From Glandiceps talaboti (lineage: Eukaryota; Hemichordata; Enteropneusta; Spengelidae): DNA of 45,000 bases. Shown here piece by piece: positions 1-19,554 of the stretch. Numbering within the stretch: position 1 is the first letter of the stretch; every line of letters starts with the position of its first letter. The translations under genes were made by a program, and so were the position numbers. The stretch is taken from contig NC_135557.1 in NCBI RefSeq assembly GCF_964340395.1, positions 15,027,367-15,072,366 of the forward strand, in the 5' to 3' direction. Under the pieces are notes generated by a model. That model had not been told where the DNA came from and ran no database searches. It saw nothing but the letters and a program-made list of their open reading frames with translations.

Positions 1-11
1 TCGACCGATCA

Positions 12-12
12 G

Positions 13-84
<72 letters not shown>
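12..84. repeat. (AATC)n microsatellite
   Basis: About 18 units of TCAA/AATC near the window start. Confidence 0.95.
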
Positions 85-87
<3 letters not shown>

Positions 88-1320
88 GGCGTGGGTCACA
101 TTGTACTGAAACAAAGTGCCGCCTTCTGTGCTACTTCACAAATCGATGTATGCAATTCTGTGATTAGAATAACAAGTAATTTATGTAGAGCTCGAGATGC
201 AACAGGTAGGCCGAATATTGACTATAACAACGTGATTTTATTTCTGTAGCTAGATATAACGATCAATCGGATGGGGCAGAGCCCCGTCTCAGGGTAAATA
301 CTCTCTTGGGTGTATCTCCCCAGTAATACAGATACTGCAACATATGACTTTTGTTCTAACAAGACTTGGCTGCACTAAACAAAATAACGTGCATATTAAT
401 TAGCCGCACTACTGTAAATCTATATTACAACAACACGGCAGACGTGTCAAGCCGTAACTGTAGGCACCAGTTTTTGGAAATTCTTTTTCCTGCTAAAATG
501 GAAATGATAGATTCATGAATAACATGTCCATTCGAGTATCTGTGTAGAAGTACACATGCACTTCGTGTATACCGGGGTATACCTTAAAAGTATGTATATC
601 TATTTAATACAACTAAACGTTGTTCATTGAATTTTATGACTTTAGAATAGAAAAAAACTACCTGAGTGTACATATATTTTCTATGCTACATTCTCTCCAT
701 GCCGTTGCATAAAAGTCAACAGTATGTATGGAAGTAGAGGTCAGTTTTGACCCTACATCACAACCCCATCAAATGGTAGAAAGCTCCACACGTGTATGTT
801 TTGCCTGTTTTTTTCAGTTCCATTTTCTTCTATCTACGGTTAGACATTGAATATAGATAGAATGCACACCCATAGTTCATATGAACAGAGATTAAGTATT
901 CAAATTTAATTGTTATTTGTGCCACCACTTTTTGTGGTAATAATTTTGGTATATATTTTAATACCTATGCTAACTACGAGCACACAAACGCATGTACACG
1001 CACATACGCACAAACACAAACACACACACATATATACACACACGTACGCTCGTGCACATACACATGGTGTTCATGCTTGGCGCAAGAAGCAATTCTTTTC
1101 ACTAAAGAGCTTACGTGTGTCATATATGGAAAATAAATGCAGTATACCAATAATATGAGATTGAGTCTTAATGTAGTAATCGTGCACAAATCACAACTGG
1201 TCACTCTAACTATTCGACCACTATGACATCAATATTATGTATGCACTGACTTCATTTTGTAAGTACCTAGAATTATATACATAAATTACACATATCAACA
1301 TTTGCTTTGTTTTCATTTCA
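85..1320. other. Upstream region of the receptor gene, no gene seen
   Basis: AT-rich unique-looking DNA with a CA/CATA-rich stretch at about 985-1066. Any upstream untranslated exon or promoter of the receptor would lie here, but no convincing promoter elements were identified. Confidence 0.5.
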
Positions 1321-1330
1321 GAAGGGCAAA

Positions 1331-8928
<7,598 letters not shown>

Positions 8929-9290
8929 AATGCTTGTTTTGGGTAAAGGTTCTTGCTTAGATTAGGTGACATCAATGAATTACACAACATATTCTGTTAA
9001 GTTTGTTTTATTTCTTTTGTAATTATTTATCGCATGACGCCAATATCGGATGAAGCATCATTGCTATTGCAGCCTTATCACCCACGACTTTACCATCTAT
9101 ATGAAAGTAACGTGTTTTTTAGTTTTCTTTTGACATTTAACAGGTGCCTGGATTTCTACATATTCGCAGTCAATCTGGTACCAACTTATTGCTGTTCCCA
9201 TTTTCATAATCAATGCATCACCCATTCATTCATGGCTATCCTAACCTCCTATCGTAAGGAGACTATAATGTTGAGGTAACCAGGGTAACC

Positions 9291-9296
9291 AATAAA
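9291..9296 (+). terminator. Candidate poly(A) signal of the receptor gene
   Basis: An AATAAA hexamer lies about 360 nt after the receptor stop codon, on the same strand and before the start of repetitive DNA. Assignment rests on position only. Confidence 0.45.
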
Positions 9297-9727
9297 TAAC
9301 CTTTAAGTGTAATTTCTACAATCTACAATTATATTCCATCATTATAATTTTTCACTAAAATGTTCAGTTCATTTGTTTCTGTCTTTCTTACATCAGGCTC
9401 CCGTATACGTCCATATCTAAACATTCACAGTCTCTCCCATTATTAAATATTCACGTTTGTTTATTATTTCTGTGACAGGAGGAAAGGTAAATCATATGGC
9501 CTTAATATGGCTTATGTATGAAATTAATGAGTGTATAGCGATATTGACTCTGTTCCCTTCAATATTTGAAAATATACAAAATTCAATGCCTTGAATTACA
9601 TATCTCATTATCACTTTTATGATATCATATACTCTACACTATTCGATTCTATCAATTGGATTAACTATATATGTGTGTCTCTCAATCCCTTTGCTTTTCG
9701 GCTGTAATATTACGAAATATGTTTTTT

Positions 9728-10085
9728 AACTAGTCGTCATATGTACTGGTATATGTTAGTTTAGTTTTTAACTGGTCTCCAAAGTTTTAAGGGTTTTAAA
9801 TGGTCTTCGTAGGTCCTACTAAATGTTGGTTTTTATCTTGTCGCCATAGGTTCTGGTATATGTTGGTTTGTACCTGGTCTGCAGATGTTCTGGTATATGT
9901 TGGGTTTTAACTGGTTTCCATAGGTTCTAGTAAATGACGGTTGTTTTGAACTAGTCATCATAGGTTGTGGTGTATATTGGTTGTTAAATTGTCTCAATAG
10001 TGGTTGATATATATCGGTTTTAACTTGTTTTCACATGGTATATGTTGGTTAATAACATTAGTATTTGTTGGTTATTAACGTGTTT
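9728..10085. repeat. Diverged tandem repeat, unit about 40-50 bp
   Basis: Repeated variants of TTTTAACTGGTCTCCATAGG followed by TTCTGGTATATGTTGG occur at least seven times in succession with substitutions and small indels. No protein-like frame runs through it. Confidence 0.7.
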
Positions 10086-11811
10086 TCATAATTTGCTACA
10101 CCGAAATAAAGGTCTTATAGACACCCAAAGAGTAGAATATCACAATGGGTGCTGTCGGTCCATGCGTCTGACCGTCCATATCATGCTCTGCCTCACGCAT
10201 CTTATATCCAATTTCATTCAAACATGGCACAAAGGTAGCATGTCAGTAACTTACTTGCACATTGTGTTTCGTGACATATGCAAATATGACCGAATATTTG
10301 CAATATGTGTTGATAAAAGTCGTTGTTTATGGCGTGGCTAAAAACACCGTTATACATAGACTCCATTCAAGTGTCTACTTCCTATTATAAGGTACAAGCT
10401 GTCATTTAAAACGTAGACATTTGACATTGACTTTAAATCGATATCCCCATGAACTATAGGAGAAAAAAATACTGTTTTCACATGTAATCCATATATATAT
10501 TTTATTGAATGGCATTGAGATTGAATAACAATCCATTAATGTAGATTGTAAAACGACGAGAAGTACATGAACTTTTGATGTTAAATACTTTCAACAGAAA
10601 GTTGGCGAAATCTGTAGTGCACACAATAAATTTGAGATGTACACTTTCTTTTCAGACGTTGAACTTTGATTTGACCTTCAGAGTGAATCATCAAACTCCA
10701 GCATATAATTCTTTTGTATTTATTCATTGTCACTAATTTCTTTTAATTCATGTCACCATTCAGTCATATGTAAGGCTTCTAATAAGAGCTCTTATTGTTA
10801 CTACGTTTAAGCGAATTGCAATTAATTCAAAGTTACATCGAGAAAACATGGAGTCACCAAGATCATTTTTTAATAGAGATATATTTAAAACCAATATTCA
10901 AATTTGCACAATTTTGGAATTCAAAATCACAACAGACTGTATGCTAGCTCTATTGAAGCATAAACGTCTGTAAGTTTCCGTCGCTTATCGTATCGGAAGA
11001 ACGCCTGAAGGTCTAGCAGCAAAGAAATATACAATTCTGTTTGAGATCAATTAGCAAATTCATGAACATAAATGCAACGCGAATCTAACCTGCAAATAGA
11101 TGAGATGTATATCTATATTCAGAAAGTGTTACTAGTAAGAGTATACTTTTGACATTTTTCTAAATACTTTTCTAAATAAAAGTCATATATATTAGAATTG
11201 TGGCAATTACTTATATTTATCTATCAGTTGGGTAATTTGTGTAACGAAGATTAACGTTTTGTAACATCGACTAATCTTTCAGTAGCTACGTAGAAATATT
11301 ACTCTTATATATATGGAACGCCTTTTTTCATTGTCTTTCTGAGCACTCATTAATTGGATATTTTATTGATAAAAACTACAAGTTAAGCAACTGTTGTTGA
11401 GATATTTATAGATAATCTACATCAAGGTGAAATATACATTGTGATGTTACAATAGTTACATGTTACACTTTGTTAAAATTGACGTGCGTATTTCTATACA
11501 GATAGTTATTCATGATTTATCATACATTTCTACAAAGCATCGGATTGATGTGAACATGTTATGTTCTCAGCGCCATTAATGAAATGTAAATTCACATCCT
11601 GTAGCTTTTATAATTGAACACCATGGCAACCAAGGTCGTAGACTAAACTATATGATATGTATGGTTTTAAAAGAGGTTCAATAAGAATTAGGGCGCCTTC
11701 ATTAATTACAAGGGGGATCACGGTCTGTGTCATGAAATATGACCATTCCCCTAGTCTGTTGTGCTGAAAAGAAACCCTCCCTAAATTTCAATAACTGCGC
11801 TTGTTAACACC

Positions 11812-11895
11812 GCGCCTCTATGACGTACTTGGTAGAGTGCATGGTTATAAGTAATCAGAAGGTTCTGGGTTCCGAATCTCACTATAGACAGAGGA
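11812..11895 (+). repeat. tRNA-derived SINE fragment
   Basis: A-box-like TTGGTAGAGTGCATGG is followed about 35 nt later by B-box-like GGTTCCGAATCTC, the RNA polymerase III internal promoter arrangement. It cannot fold as a normal tRNA (extra base in the B box, poor acceptor stem). A SINE head or tRNA pseudogene fits better. Confidence 0.5.
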
Positions 11896-12616
11896 TTTTA
11901 TGTAGTAAGATTATATTCCAAAAAATTGATAGTTTTTATTTCGTAATTTCCCACTGTTTATATGTCTGTTTGGATCCAATTGGTTGAGCTGAAGGCCTGG
12001 ACTTCCAAATACTAGATGTTGCACAACTGACAACACATCCAGATTATCCCCAGCATCTTGTCATGATGTTACCCCCTTTACTGCTGTGAGACCCGCTCAT
12101 CAACTCACAAAAGGTGACCCTCCCTATACTTATTTCAATTCTCTGAAATATAACCCTCCCAGAGGACCAATTTGTAAAAAACGTGACCCACCCCCAATTC
12201 CCCTGGCCCTACCTCCTGGAATTACTGAAGGCCACCTTGGTGTGAAAGTATATTTATGATATGTCGCAATTTTACAAAAAAAAATACACTAAACATCCTC
12301 CTATTGATATTATGCTATTTATAGTCTACAGCAACTGCTAAATAGAATTTTATATTATAGGAAATAAGACTCCGCACTTTCCATGTAACAAGTTGAACAG
12401 AAGTTGTAAAGAGTACCCATTGATGAGTATTTGTAAATTGTTGTATCCAATATATTATCTCAAGGTCTTGATTTGTTTCTGACTGTATACTTATGGATAA
12501 GTAAATAAATAATGTTATTATATGTTGATAAATATCGTGAAATGTGATTTTTTTAGCAAGATATACAAATACCGTCTTGCTAACAGCGAACAGTATAAAG
12601 TGCAACATTGACATTT

Positions 12617-12810
12617 ATCTATCGATTTATCTATCCATCTATCTATCTGTCTATCTATCTATCTATCTATCTATCTACCTACCTATCTCTGTCTGTCTGC
12701 CTGTCTGTCTGCCTGCCTGACTGCCTGACTGACTGGCTGTCTGTCTGTCTGTCTGTTAGTCCATTTGTCTGTCCATTAGTCTGTCTGTCCATCCATCCAT
12801 CCATCCATCC
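12617..12810. repeat. Compound TATC/TGTC/CATC microsatellite
   Basis: Consecutive tetranucleotide blocks that differ by single substitutions. Confidence 0.95.
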
Positions 12811-12836
12811 AGCAATCCAGTCCAATATCTAACTAT

Positions 12837-13620
12837 CTATATGCCTGTTCTGATCTGCTGACCTCCATAAGTTGGTCCATTTCTATTAGTCTTAAATTTT
12901 CGAGAGTATGGATCAGATGTGAAAGTGTTCTGTCTTACCGCATGACTTGAGAAATGGTGATCGTCCTTGCTTGGCATGTCATGTGCTGTCATATTTGAAA
13001 TAAGCTGTTCATGTAGACGGGTATTCAAGTTGAGTGTGTCAGTAAGAGAGTCACATGTTTGCTGAAGGATGTCACGGTCGCTGGCCCCTGGATCCGATGT
13101 TGACTTTTCCACTCCCATTTTCCCTTGACCATCCAAATCCTGTACCATTTCTGCTAAACGTGCAAAATTCACCGCTTCTCTGAAGCTCGTTTGCTCTTTC
13201 AGAACAACAGGTCCAAATAACGAATGTCTCACCCCCTGCGAACAAATACTCGAGATTTCCTCCCCATTAATATCTCTACCATAACCATAAAATATGTCCC
13301 TTACACGAGACGCATATTGTTCAATCTTCTCATCGTCACTTTGTTTGAGTCTCTGCAATTCCTGGTCCACTTTCCATCTCGGACCCATCTTGAAAACGCC
13401 CTATGGAAGCCTGTCGTGCGTACGTCCAGTTGACTGCAACGGCTTCTGGTAATGATACAAACCATCGTTCGGTCTCTCCAGTTAGCAATAGATTTAAGGT
13501 AATATGCAAACTTTGGTCATCGTTGTATCCTTTTAAGCTAATAAATGCATCGAATTTACAAAGCCATTTCTTCACTATCTCATCGCCTGTAAATTTGGGC
13601 GGCAATAGGTCAAGTCCCAT
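12837..13620 (-). mobile_element. LTR-retrotransposon gag fragment with a frameshift
   Basis: Two overlapping minus-strand frames (13620-13336 and 13388-12837) together read like a Retrotrans_gag domain: PPKFTGDEIVKKWLCKFDAF, ETERWFVSLP, then RWKVDQELQRLKQ and EKIEQYASRVRDIFYGYG. The break between the frames is near 13370-13400. No zinc knuckle, protease, reverse transcriptase or LTR was found beside it, so this is an isolated broken gag. Ty3/Gypsy-like is a guess. Confidence 0.75.
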
Positions 13621-14367
13621 TATGTGTTGTAAGCTGAAAAACGTTAATCATTAATACATCAGTGTTCATATAGTTACGGCAAATGAACATATTGGGTTCG
13701 GTCCATCAATATCGATATTTAATGTTCAAACGGGGAAGTACTCACTCGCACTGCTGTTCCAATCGTCAGTCTATTCCATTTAAGACTATAACGTTGAATT
13801 AGCCGACCAACTAGTTTCTTCTCATACCATATCTTGTACGAGGTACCGTACCGACTTGGATTATGTTGAGTAGAACTCACAACAAAACATACGTATCTGG
13901 TTTCAACGAACGCCAAGCTAACCACTTGGTTGATTTTATTACATGACCAATCTCCATCTCCGCTTCTCCTGAGATGGGCTAAAAACCCAACTTAAATACA
14001 TTTCAAAGTTTACACAAATCTCTATTCTTAAAGTATGACGTATTCTTAAGTCTTGTGAAAGACTTCATCTGAGATCTAATATCCAATCACCTTCTCTAGA
14101 TTAGCACTACAAGTTCATATCTCAAAGACCATAAAAATAGTCATGTCATATTAAAACTTGTTGACAGTTCAATCGTACCTGGTACAAACAATGTTGAAAT
14201 GTCAAAGACCTATGTTGTTACGCAACGGAATGTCACTGTATGTACAAAGTTTAAATGCGTACGCGTGTTGACTTCAATTTACTGTGAGTTTATAATGAAA
14301 GTTACCAAAATATCCTGAATGGATATAATTTAGATTTGTGACTCGTAACACCTGTCTACCTCCACAC

Positions 14368-14384
14368 ACACATACATACATACA

Positions 14385-14418
<34 letters not shown>

Positions 14419-14444
14419 CATACATACATACATTCAGACAGACA

Positions 14445-14476
<32 letters not shown>

Positions 14477-14584
14477 TACATACATACATACATACATACA
14501 TACATACATACATACATACATACATACATACATACATACATACATACATACATACAAACAAACAAACAAACAAACAAACAAACA
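14368..14584. repeat. Compound CATA/CAGA/CAGG/CAAA microsatellite
   Basis: (CATA)n, (CAGA)n, (CAGG)n, (CATA)n and (CAAA)n follow one another, all single-base variants of one unit. Confidence 0.95.
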
Positions 14585-15684
14585 ACTAAACTTTTTTTTA
14601 AATTTCCTTATAACATAATCGATGTAGATTATTTCAAAAGGAATAGGTAAGAATGAATGTATATAAGCTTATGCCGAAAGTAAAATTGCAAATTAGACTG
14701 TATATTAAAGTTATGTGGACGGTTGTGGGAGCTATGTGGGGTAGGTATAGGAGGTGGTTTGCTCCTTCAGTCCCCACAGATTTTCGATTTTCAAGGACTA
14801 ATATACTGCTTTCTGGTAGTTATATTCTTACATAATCAGGTGGAAACTGGATGCCTCTCGTAAGCTTAGTGAATTCCCACTTATCAGTTAATAAATGATC
14901 TTTGGCCTCCATTGTTGATACTGTGAATGCTTAAATCATTTTTTTTTCATGATTCTCAAAATCATCCAATTATTTTTTAAATAAAAAAACTGTGAAAACT
15001 ATGGCAACCTATTCAATTGGTGTCAATACCAAATCATCAGCTGCCGTGTCCTCAGTTGCGTGCATGTATGATGTGCGCCCAGACGAGATGGTTGCGAAAG
15101 CAGTGACACTGTTTCCAAAAATGAATGTGTACATGACGTATTGTCTTCTCTCAGCACTGGAACAGTATTTAACAAAAATAACATGGCTGACATTTGTGAT
15201 ATTCATTGCTAGCAATGATGACTTGTGAGTGCTACTCAATTCGAACAATGTGAATCTGTCTGCAAACATCACTGTATTAGGATTCTGATCAAGTCACTGT
15301 TCCTGAAAATACACCACATTCCTTAAGAAGCAAGCAAGGTGACAATTTTTTTTTGTGACACGCATTACCTGGTCAACATGTGTTACGCTTCCTGGTCAAA
15401 ATTAGAGACAGACAATAATTTCTGATTGCAAGGATTTCTGACAACATTGAGTTAGTGACATAACAACAAACCAAACGAGTAAATAAACTAGCTTGCGTGC
15501 ATAACAGCTAACTATTATCATGTAATGTATAAACAAAATGTCCTTGTAAAGTTAGGGTTATACCCAACAGACATATTTTGATTTTTATTAAAATTTAAGT
15601 TTGACACAATATATACATGTAGAACACATTATATTTATCCCAATCACACATACATACATAACAAACATAACATATGTAGCATAC

Positions 15685-15753
15685 ATACGGGACATGTTGC
15701 GTAGAGTGTTCTTGAGAACTGATTGATGCATGATAGAGAAGCACAGGCAGGAT
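15685..15753 (-). pseudogene. Orphan duplicate of resistin-like exon 2
   Basis: It lies in a 150-bp segment (15690-15839) identical to 20677-20826 except for two adjacent-codon bases. These change AAA to CAG (Lys to Gln) in the exon. The acceptor is retained. The original donor context is replaced by CCCGTATGTATG, which does not give the phase-1 junction. No copies of exon 1 or exon 3 were seen around it. A LINE tail abuts its upstream side. Probably a dead fragment, though recent. Confidence 0.75.
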
Positions 15754-15839
15754 CTATAATATAGAACAATTATACATTGACTAATGCAGGTACGAAACTT
15801 GTATGAGTCACTCGTAGTAGTCACACATTTCGTTTATTT
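15690..15839 (-). repeat. 150-bp direct repeat, copy 1 (orphan resistin exon segment)
   Basis: 148 of 150 bases match 20677-20826, including 81+ bases of intron. The left side is a CATA-rich microsatellite and the right side is the LINE start. Confidence 0.9.
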
Positions 15840-16379
15840 CATTTTCATTTACGAAATATAGCTCGCATTTGTAAATTTCTTCCACGTTTGTCACTTGAAA
15901 GGCTCATTCATGCTTTCATTTTTTCTAAGTTAGACTATTGTAATGTACTGTTTCTTGGGCTTCCTTTGTGTTTACTACGGAAACTACAGCTCGTTCAAAA
16001 TAGCGTGGCTCGCCTATTGTCTGGCTGCCGCAAGTATGATCATATATCTCCTGATCTAAGATCACTTCACTGGCTCCCAATCGAGTGTAGAATTGAATTC
16101 AAAGTTTTACTACTGGTTTTTAAGGCACTTCATGGTCTTGCTCCTTTGTACATTGTTGATCTTTTAACACCCAGAAATACTAAGCGTCGTCTGCGTTCTT
16201 CAGATTCGGGCTTGCTTGAGGTTCCGTTTACGAGGTCATCTTTCGTCTACAAACGGGCCTTCAGCCATGTTGCTCCGCGGCTATGGAACGATTTACCGAC
16301 TGGGATTAGAATGTGTAATACCGTTGACTGTTTTAAGAAAAGTTTAAAAACGCATCTCTTCCGCAAAGCTTTTAATTAA
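15840..16379 (+). mobile_element. 5'-truncated L2/CR1-type LINE: C-terminal part of reverse transcriptase ORF
   Basis: One open frame reads HLRNIARICKFL, SKLDYCNVLF, KLQLVQNSVARLL, LHWLPIECRI and ends LKTHLFRKAFN. This is the standard C-terminal region of jockey/CR1/L2 non-LTR reverse transcriptases. The palm domain and everything upstream are missing, as in 5'-truncated insertions. The frame is intact, so the copy is fairly young. A TATTATTATT tail (about 16491-16508) may be the 3' end of the element. Confidence 0.88.
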
Positions 16380-16507
16380 TTGTCTTTTAAGATGTATCGA
16401 AGTATTGTTTTAATGTCAAGTGCTTTTTCTTTTTTTGAACTTTGTGAACCGTTTAGAGCATTTTATGGATTTACGGTATATAAAAAAAAATATTATTATT
16501 ATTATTA

Positions 16508-16526
16508 TTTACATACATACATACAT

Positions 16527-16597
<71 letters not shown>

Positions 16598-16672
16598 TAC
16601 ATACATACATACATACATACATACATACATACATACATACATACATACATACATACATACTTTAATACATAC
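16508..16672. repeat. CATA/CAGA microsatellite attached to the LINE 3' end
   Basis: (CATA)n, about 19 CAGA units, then (CATA)n, directly after the TATTATT tail of the LINE. Confidence 0.95.
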
Positions 16673-16739
16673 ATATATATTATGCATACGACTTGTCTTA
16701 TCCAGAGAGATTGAAGCAACTAAAATTACCAACGTTTGC

Positions 16740-17060
16740 ATTTAGGAGAATTTGAGGAGATATGATAGAACACAGTCGGGGCTGTGAATAGAAGTATACA
16801 AAATTGTTAATGGGAAGTTTGATCCAGAAGTCTCATCATTTCTAAAATTGAAGTCAGACTATGTCAAGAACTGGACTAAGAGGCCATGGTAAACAGCTGT
16901 TTCAACAACATGCAAGATTTAATCTGAGTAAGCTCTCTTTTTAGCTATGTGTTATCAACACCTGGAATAACCTGCTGAAAATAGTCATCAATGCACCAAC
17001 AGTTAGTCGTCAGAAAAGACGGAAGGTAAGGTTCAACAAAGGATCGAGAACAATAGCCGG
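16740..17060 (+). mobile_element. Degraded second LINE reverse-transcriptase tail
   Basis: Across frameshifts and stops one can read IEVYKIVNGKFDPEVSSF, then TRGHGKQLF, then VINTWNNL and INAPTVS. This is the conserved end of another group of non-LTR reverse transcriptases. It is clearly inactive and more decayed than the LINE just upstream. Confidence 0.65.
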
Positions 17061-18900
17061 GAGAATATAAATGGGAGAAGTGTGATCGTAGGGACAGGAG
17101 GGGTTCCCTTTGAGCCCCCAGAAATGTTTAAAATTCAAGCACTAAAACTAAAAGAGTGTTATCTGGTATTATTATAATATGTCAAAGTGATAATAATACC
17201 CTCTCCTCATCATAATTGAAACTTGAATTCGGAATGCTAAAAAATCATGAAAGTATAGTTGTATGCCAAACCATTTGAAATTATTTCATCATTATGAAAC
17301 ATGATAGTATAGTTATGTATTCATTTCAAGTAACAGAACATCATGTACTAGTGTCTGTAAATTTGTTTTCTAGCTAGTGTACAAACGGTTTCCAGCCTCG
17401 CCTTACAGGCTGAGTGAGAAAGCTAAGCTTTGATGAATACTGTGGTCATTATCTGTAAACTGACCCCCCTATATGATCAACAGTTAAAGGTACGAAATAT
17501 TACTTTTATATATTAGGTTTTAACACCAAGAAATGACTAATTTCCAATATGATTACTTCCTTGCCTCCTTATGATCTCCTTTAGTTTCCAATTAAATTGG
17601 CATATAGCACATTATGTGGAGTACCTTTCATCTTCCTCTTTAACTATAATATTACATTGTGTTTTTGCATCTCCCATCTATCACGTTCGCAGCATTAAGG
17701 AGTCATTGTCCAAGGTTAAATTATGGGTGTGTTTTAAAAACTATATGATATCTGAGATTGCATTAATTAATTTAGGTGGAAGTTTCTATGTACTGTTATG
17801 AGTGTTAGATCTATATTTCTTTCATTTCAGCAATTCCGGACAATTTCTTGCTTTTCTTAGTTAAATTATTTACATTGGAGTAGTGCGTATTCAAAGTCAC
17901 ATTTAAGTTACACGTGGGTACTATCACGTGTCCCAATAGGTCATTGACAGCTACCTTGATTGTAAAAACAAATAGAGTCGTAAATTTAAACATTATGATA
18001 AATATTATACCTTCAAGAGATTTTATTAATTTTGAAAAGTAAAATTTTAAAGATTTTTACATATTCTAAACATAGAAATTTATGTAATTGTTGAACTGTA
18101 TCAAAGGGCTAGTTTGGGGAGATCGAAGGTATGGCAAGCCGAGTAGACCAATATCATTTTTCATTTTTAATTCTGTGATTTTTTTTTCAAAATTTTCTTC
18201 TGGATTTTTAAAATGTTTTGCTTCCGGCTTTGGACAACTCGATTTCCATAGTAGGGGTGTGGAGCAGCAGCTATGATATGACCGACTTCCTTTAGGCCTA
18301 ACAAGTCGTTGTACTCGCGTGCACATTTGATTTGAATACATAGGAATACAAAATGGCACTCTGAGTTCGTGATTCAGTAATTGTGGATGCAATACTGGCA
18401 GATGATTGACCTTCCTGTACTCTAAGTGCTCTTCCAGTCAACGGAGGGGAAAAGGTCAAAATGAATTTCATCGAGGTAGGGGGGGGGGTGGGGGTGGAAT
18501 CAGAGGATTTTGAAGGTATCCATCGGGCCATCAAATAGACTCTGGCATTTGTAAAAACCAAAACAGGCTGATATATCCATCTTTGGCCAGTAGTTGACTG
18601 TTATATTTAATGCATTTTTTACTCTCTATGGTTGCACACAATACGACATCCTTGTCCATTAAACTTGCACGAAATACCTTCTAAGATCAGACTGTTCAGG
18701 AAGATTCCATTTAAATACATTTAACATATACTTAATGCATGACTTGTTTACATTACTAATTCGCCTGTTTAATCAGAAACAGGGGCCAAAAAGCGACTCG
18801 GAGTCTAATAAAAGAGAAGCCCAAAAGGAAGGAGTGCGACAATGGAGAAAACAGAGAAATCAAAACGAAAAGGACAGAAACATGTAGGACAGCAGGGATT
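17060..18900. other. Intergenic, no host gene seen
   Basis: AT-rich sequence with a poly-G run (18478-18496). A short motif (CGAAGGTATGGCAAGCC near 18124) has relatives at about 19097 and, inverted, at 37861. It is probably dispersed-repeat debris. Confidence 0.45.
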
Positions 18901-18924
18901 TGTACAGCTGCAGTGTTTAACTGT

Positions 18925-19071
18925 GGGATGTTATTTGGTTTATGCGAACGTCTCGGTTCATTCAGAGTCACTATCACTGGTTTACTACTGTTTCTTTGTT
19001 TGGTTGTTGTACCAATTGTGTGTTTAGCGAAAGTTTGCCATGACGCTTATGACGATGCCATATCCCGGGTA
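18925..19071 (+). CDS. Possible N-terminal membrane-anchor exon (uncertain)
   Basis: From the ATG at about 18925 the frame encodes MLFGLCERLGSFRVTITG, a strongly hydrophobic stretch (LLLFLCLVVVPIVCL) and KVCHDAYDDAIS, ending CG|gtatgt at about 19071. It resembles the anchor exon of a type II or signal-anchored protein. No partner exon was found on this strand and the next 150 bp look repetitive. Coincidence is quite possible. Confidence 0.25.
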
Positions 19072-19266
19072 TGTAGGGGATCACGAAAGCCGAGGAAGTC
19101 GAGGATGGCAAGCTTTCCTGTGCTGAGAATAGGAGGCGTGGCGGGCATTTCAATAACATTTTTGACAACTAACTTTCATTGGGACTTGACGAATCAAAGA
19201 TATAGAGCTAAATTTCTTGCATAAATCATGAAATTCTTTACAGGAGGCATTCAGTTTAAATCTGGT

Positions 19267-19272
19267 TTTATT
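19267..19272 (-). terminator. Candidate poly(A) signal of the resistin-like gene
   Basis: AATAAA on the minus strand, about 120 nt downstream of the stop codon, is a plausible 3' UTR length for a short gene. Confidence 0.5.
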
Positions 19273-19393
19273 GATAACATAATTCAAGTGTGAATTACAA
19301 CATTGCATGTCTTATACCATAACCCTGACGTCATAACCCTGGCGTCATCATTTACGTCATTACCCTTTCGTCATGTTGTGAAGCAGTCAATGA

Positions 19394-19554
19394 CTAATCG
19401 CTATTTATCAGTAACTGACAACAACGTGCATTTGTCCAATCAGGACGGGGGTTGCATCCAGAGTGACAGTAACACCGCTGTCGATTTGCCGATACATGTT
19501 GTATAGAGTAAGAACCGCAAGCATAGCCACAGCTACAACCTGTTACCACGTAGC
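19394..19554 (-). CDS. RETN-like: Resistin-like exon 3: core of the cysteine-rich domain and C-terminus
   Basis: It begins after the acceptor cgtttttcttacag and reads (G)YVVTGCSCGYACGS..., then ...DWTNARCC and a short tail before TAG (19396-19394). The motif from CP.G through ARCC is what identifies the family. Confidence 0.86.

Larger units (their letters stand above)
8990..12600. other. Intergenic, no host gene seen
   Basis: Contains the tandem repeat at 9728-10085, the SINE fragment at 11812-11895 and, at 10100-10345, a repeat-like stretch (GTCGGTCCATGCGTCTGACC) similar in style to the head of the 32.6-kb array. No splice-bounded frame was found. Confidence 0.5.

Noticed and set aside
19303-19506. 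67-codon plus-strand frame
   Set aside because: Antisense shadow of the resistin-like exon 3.
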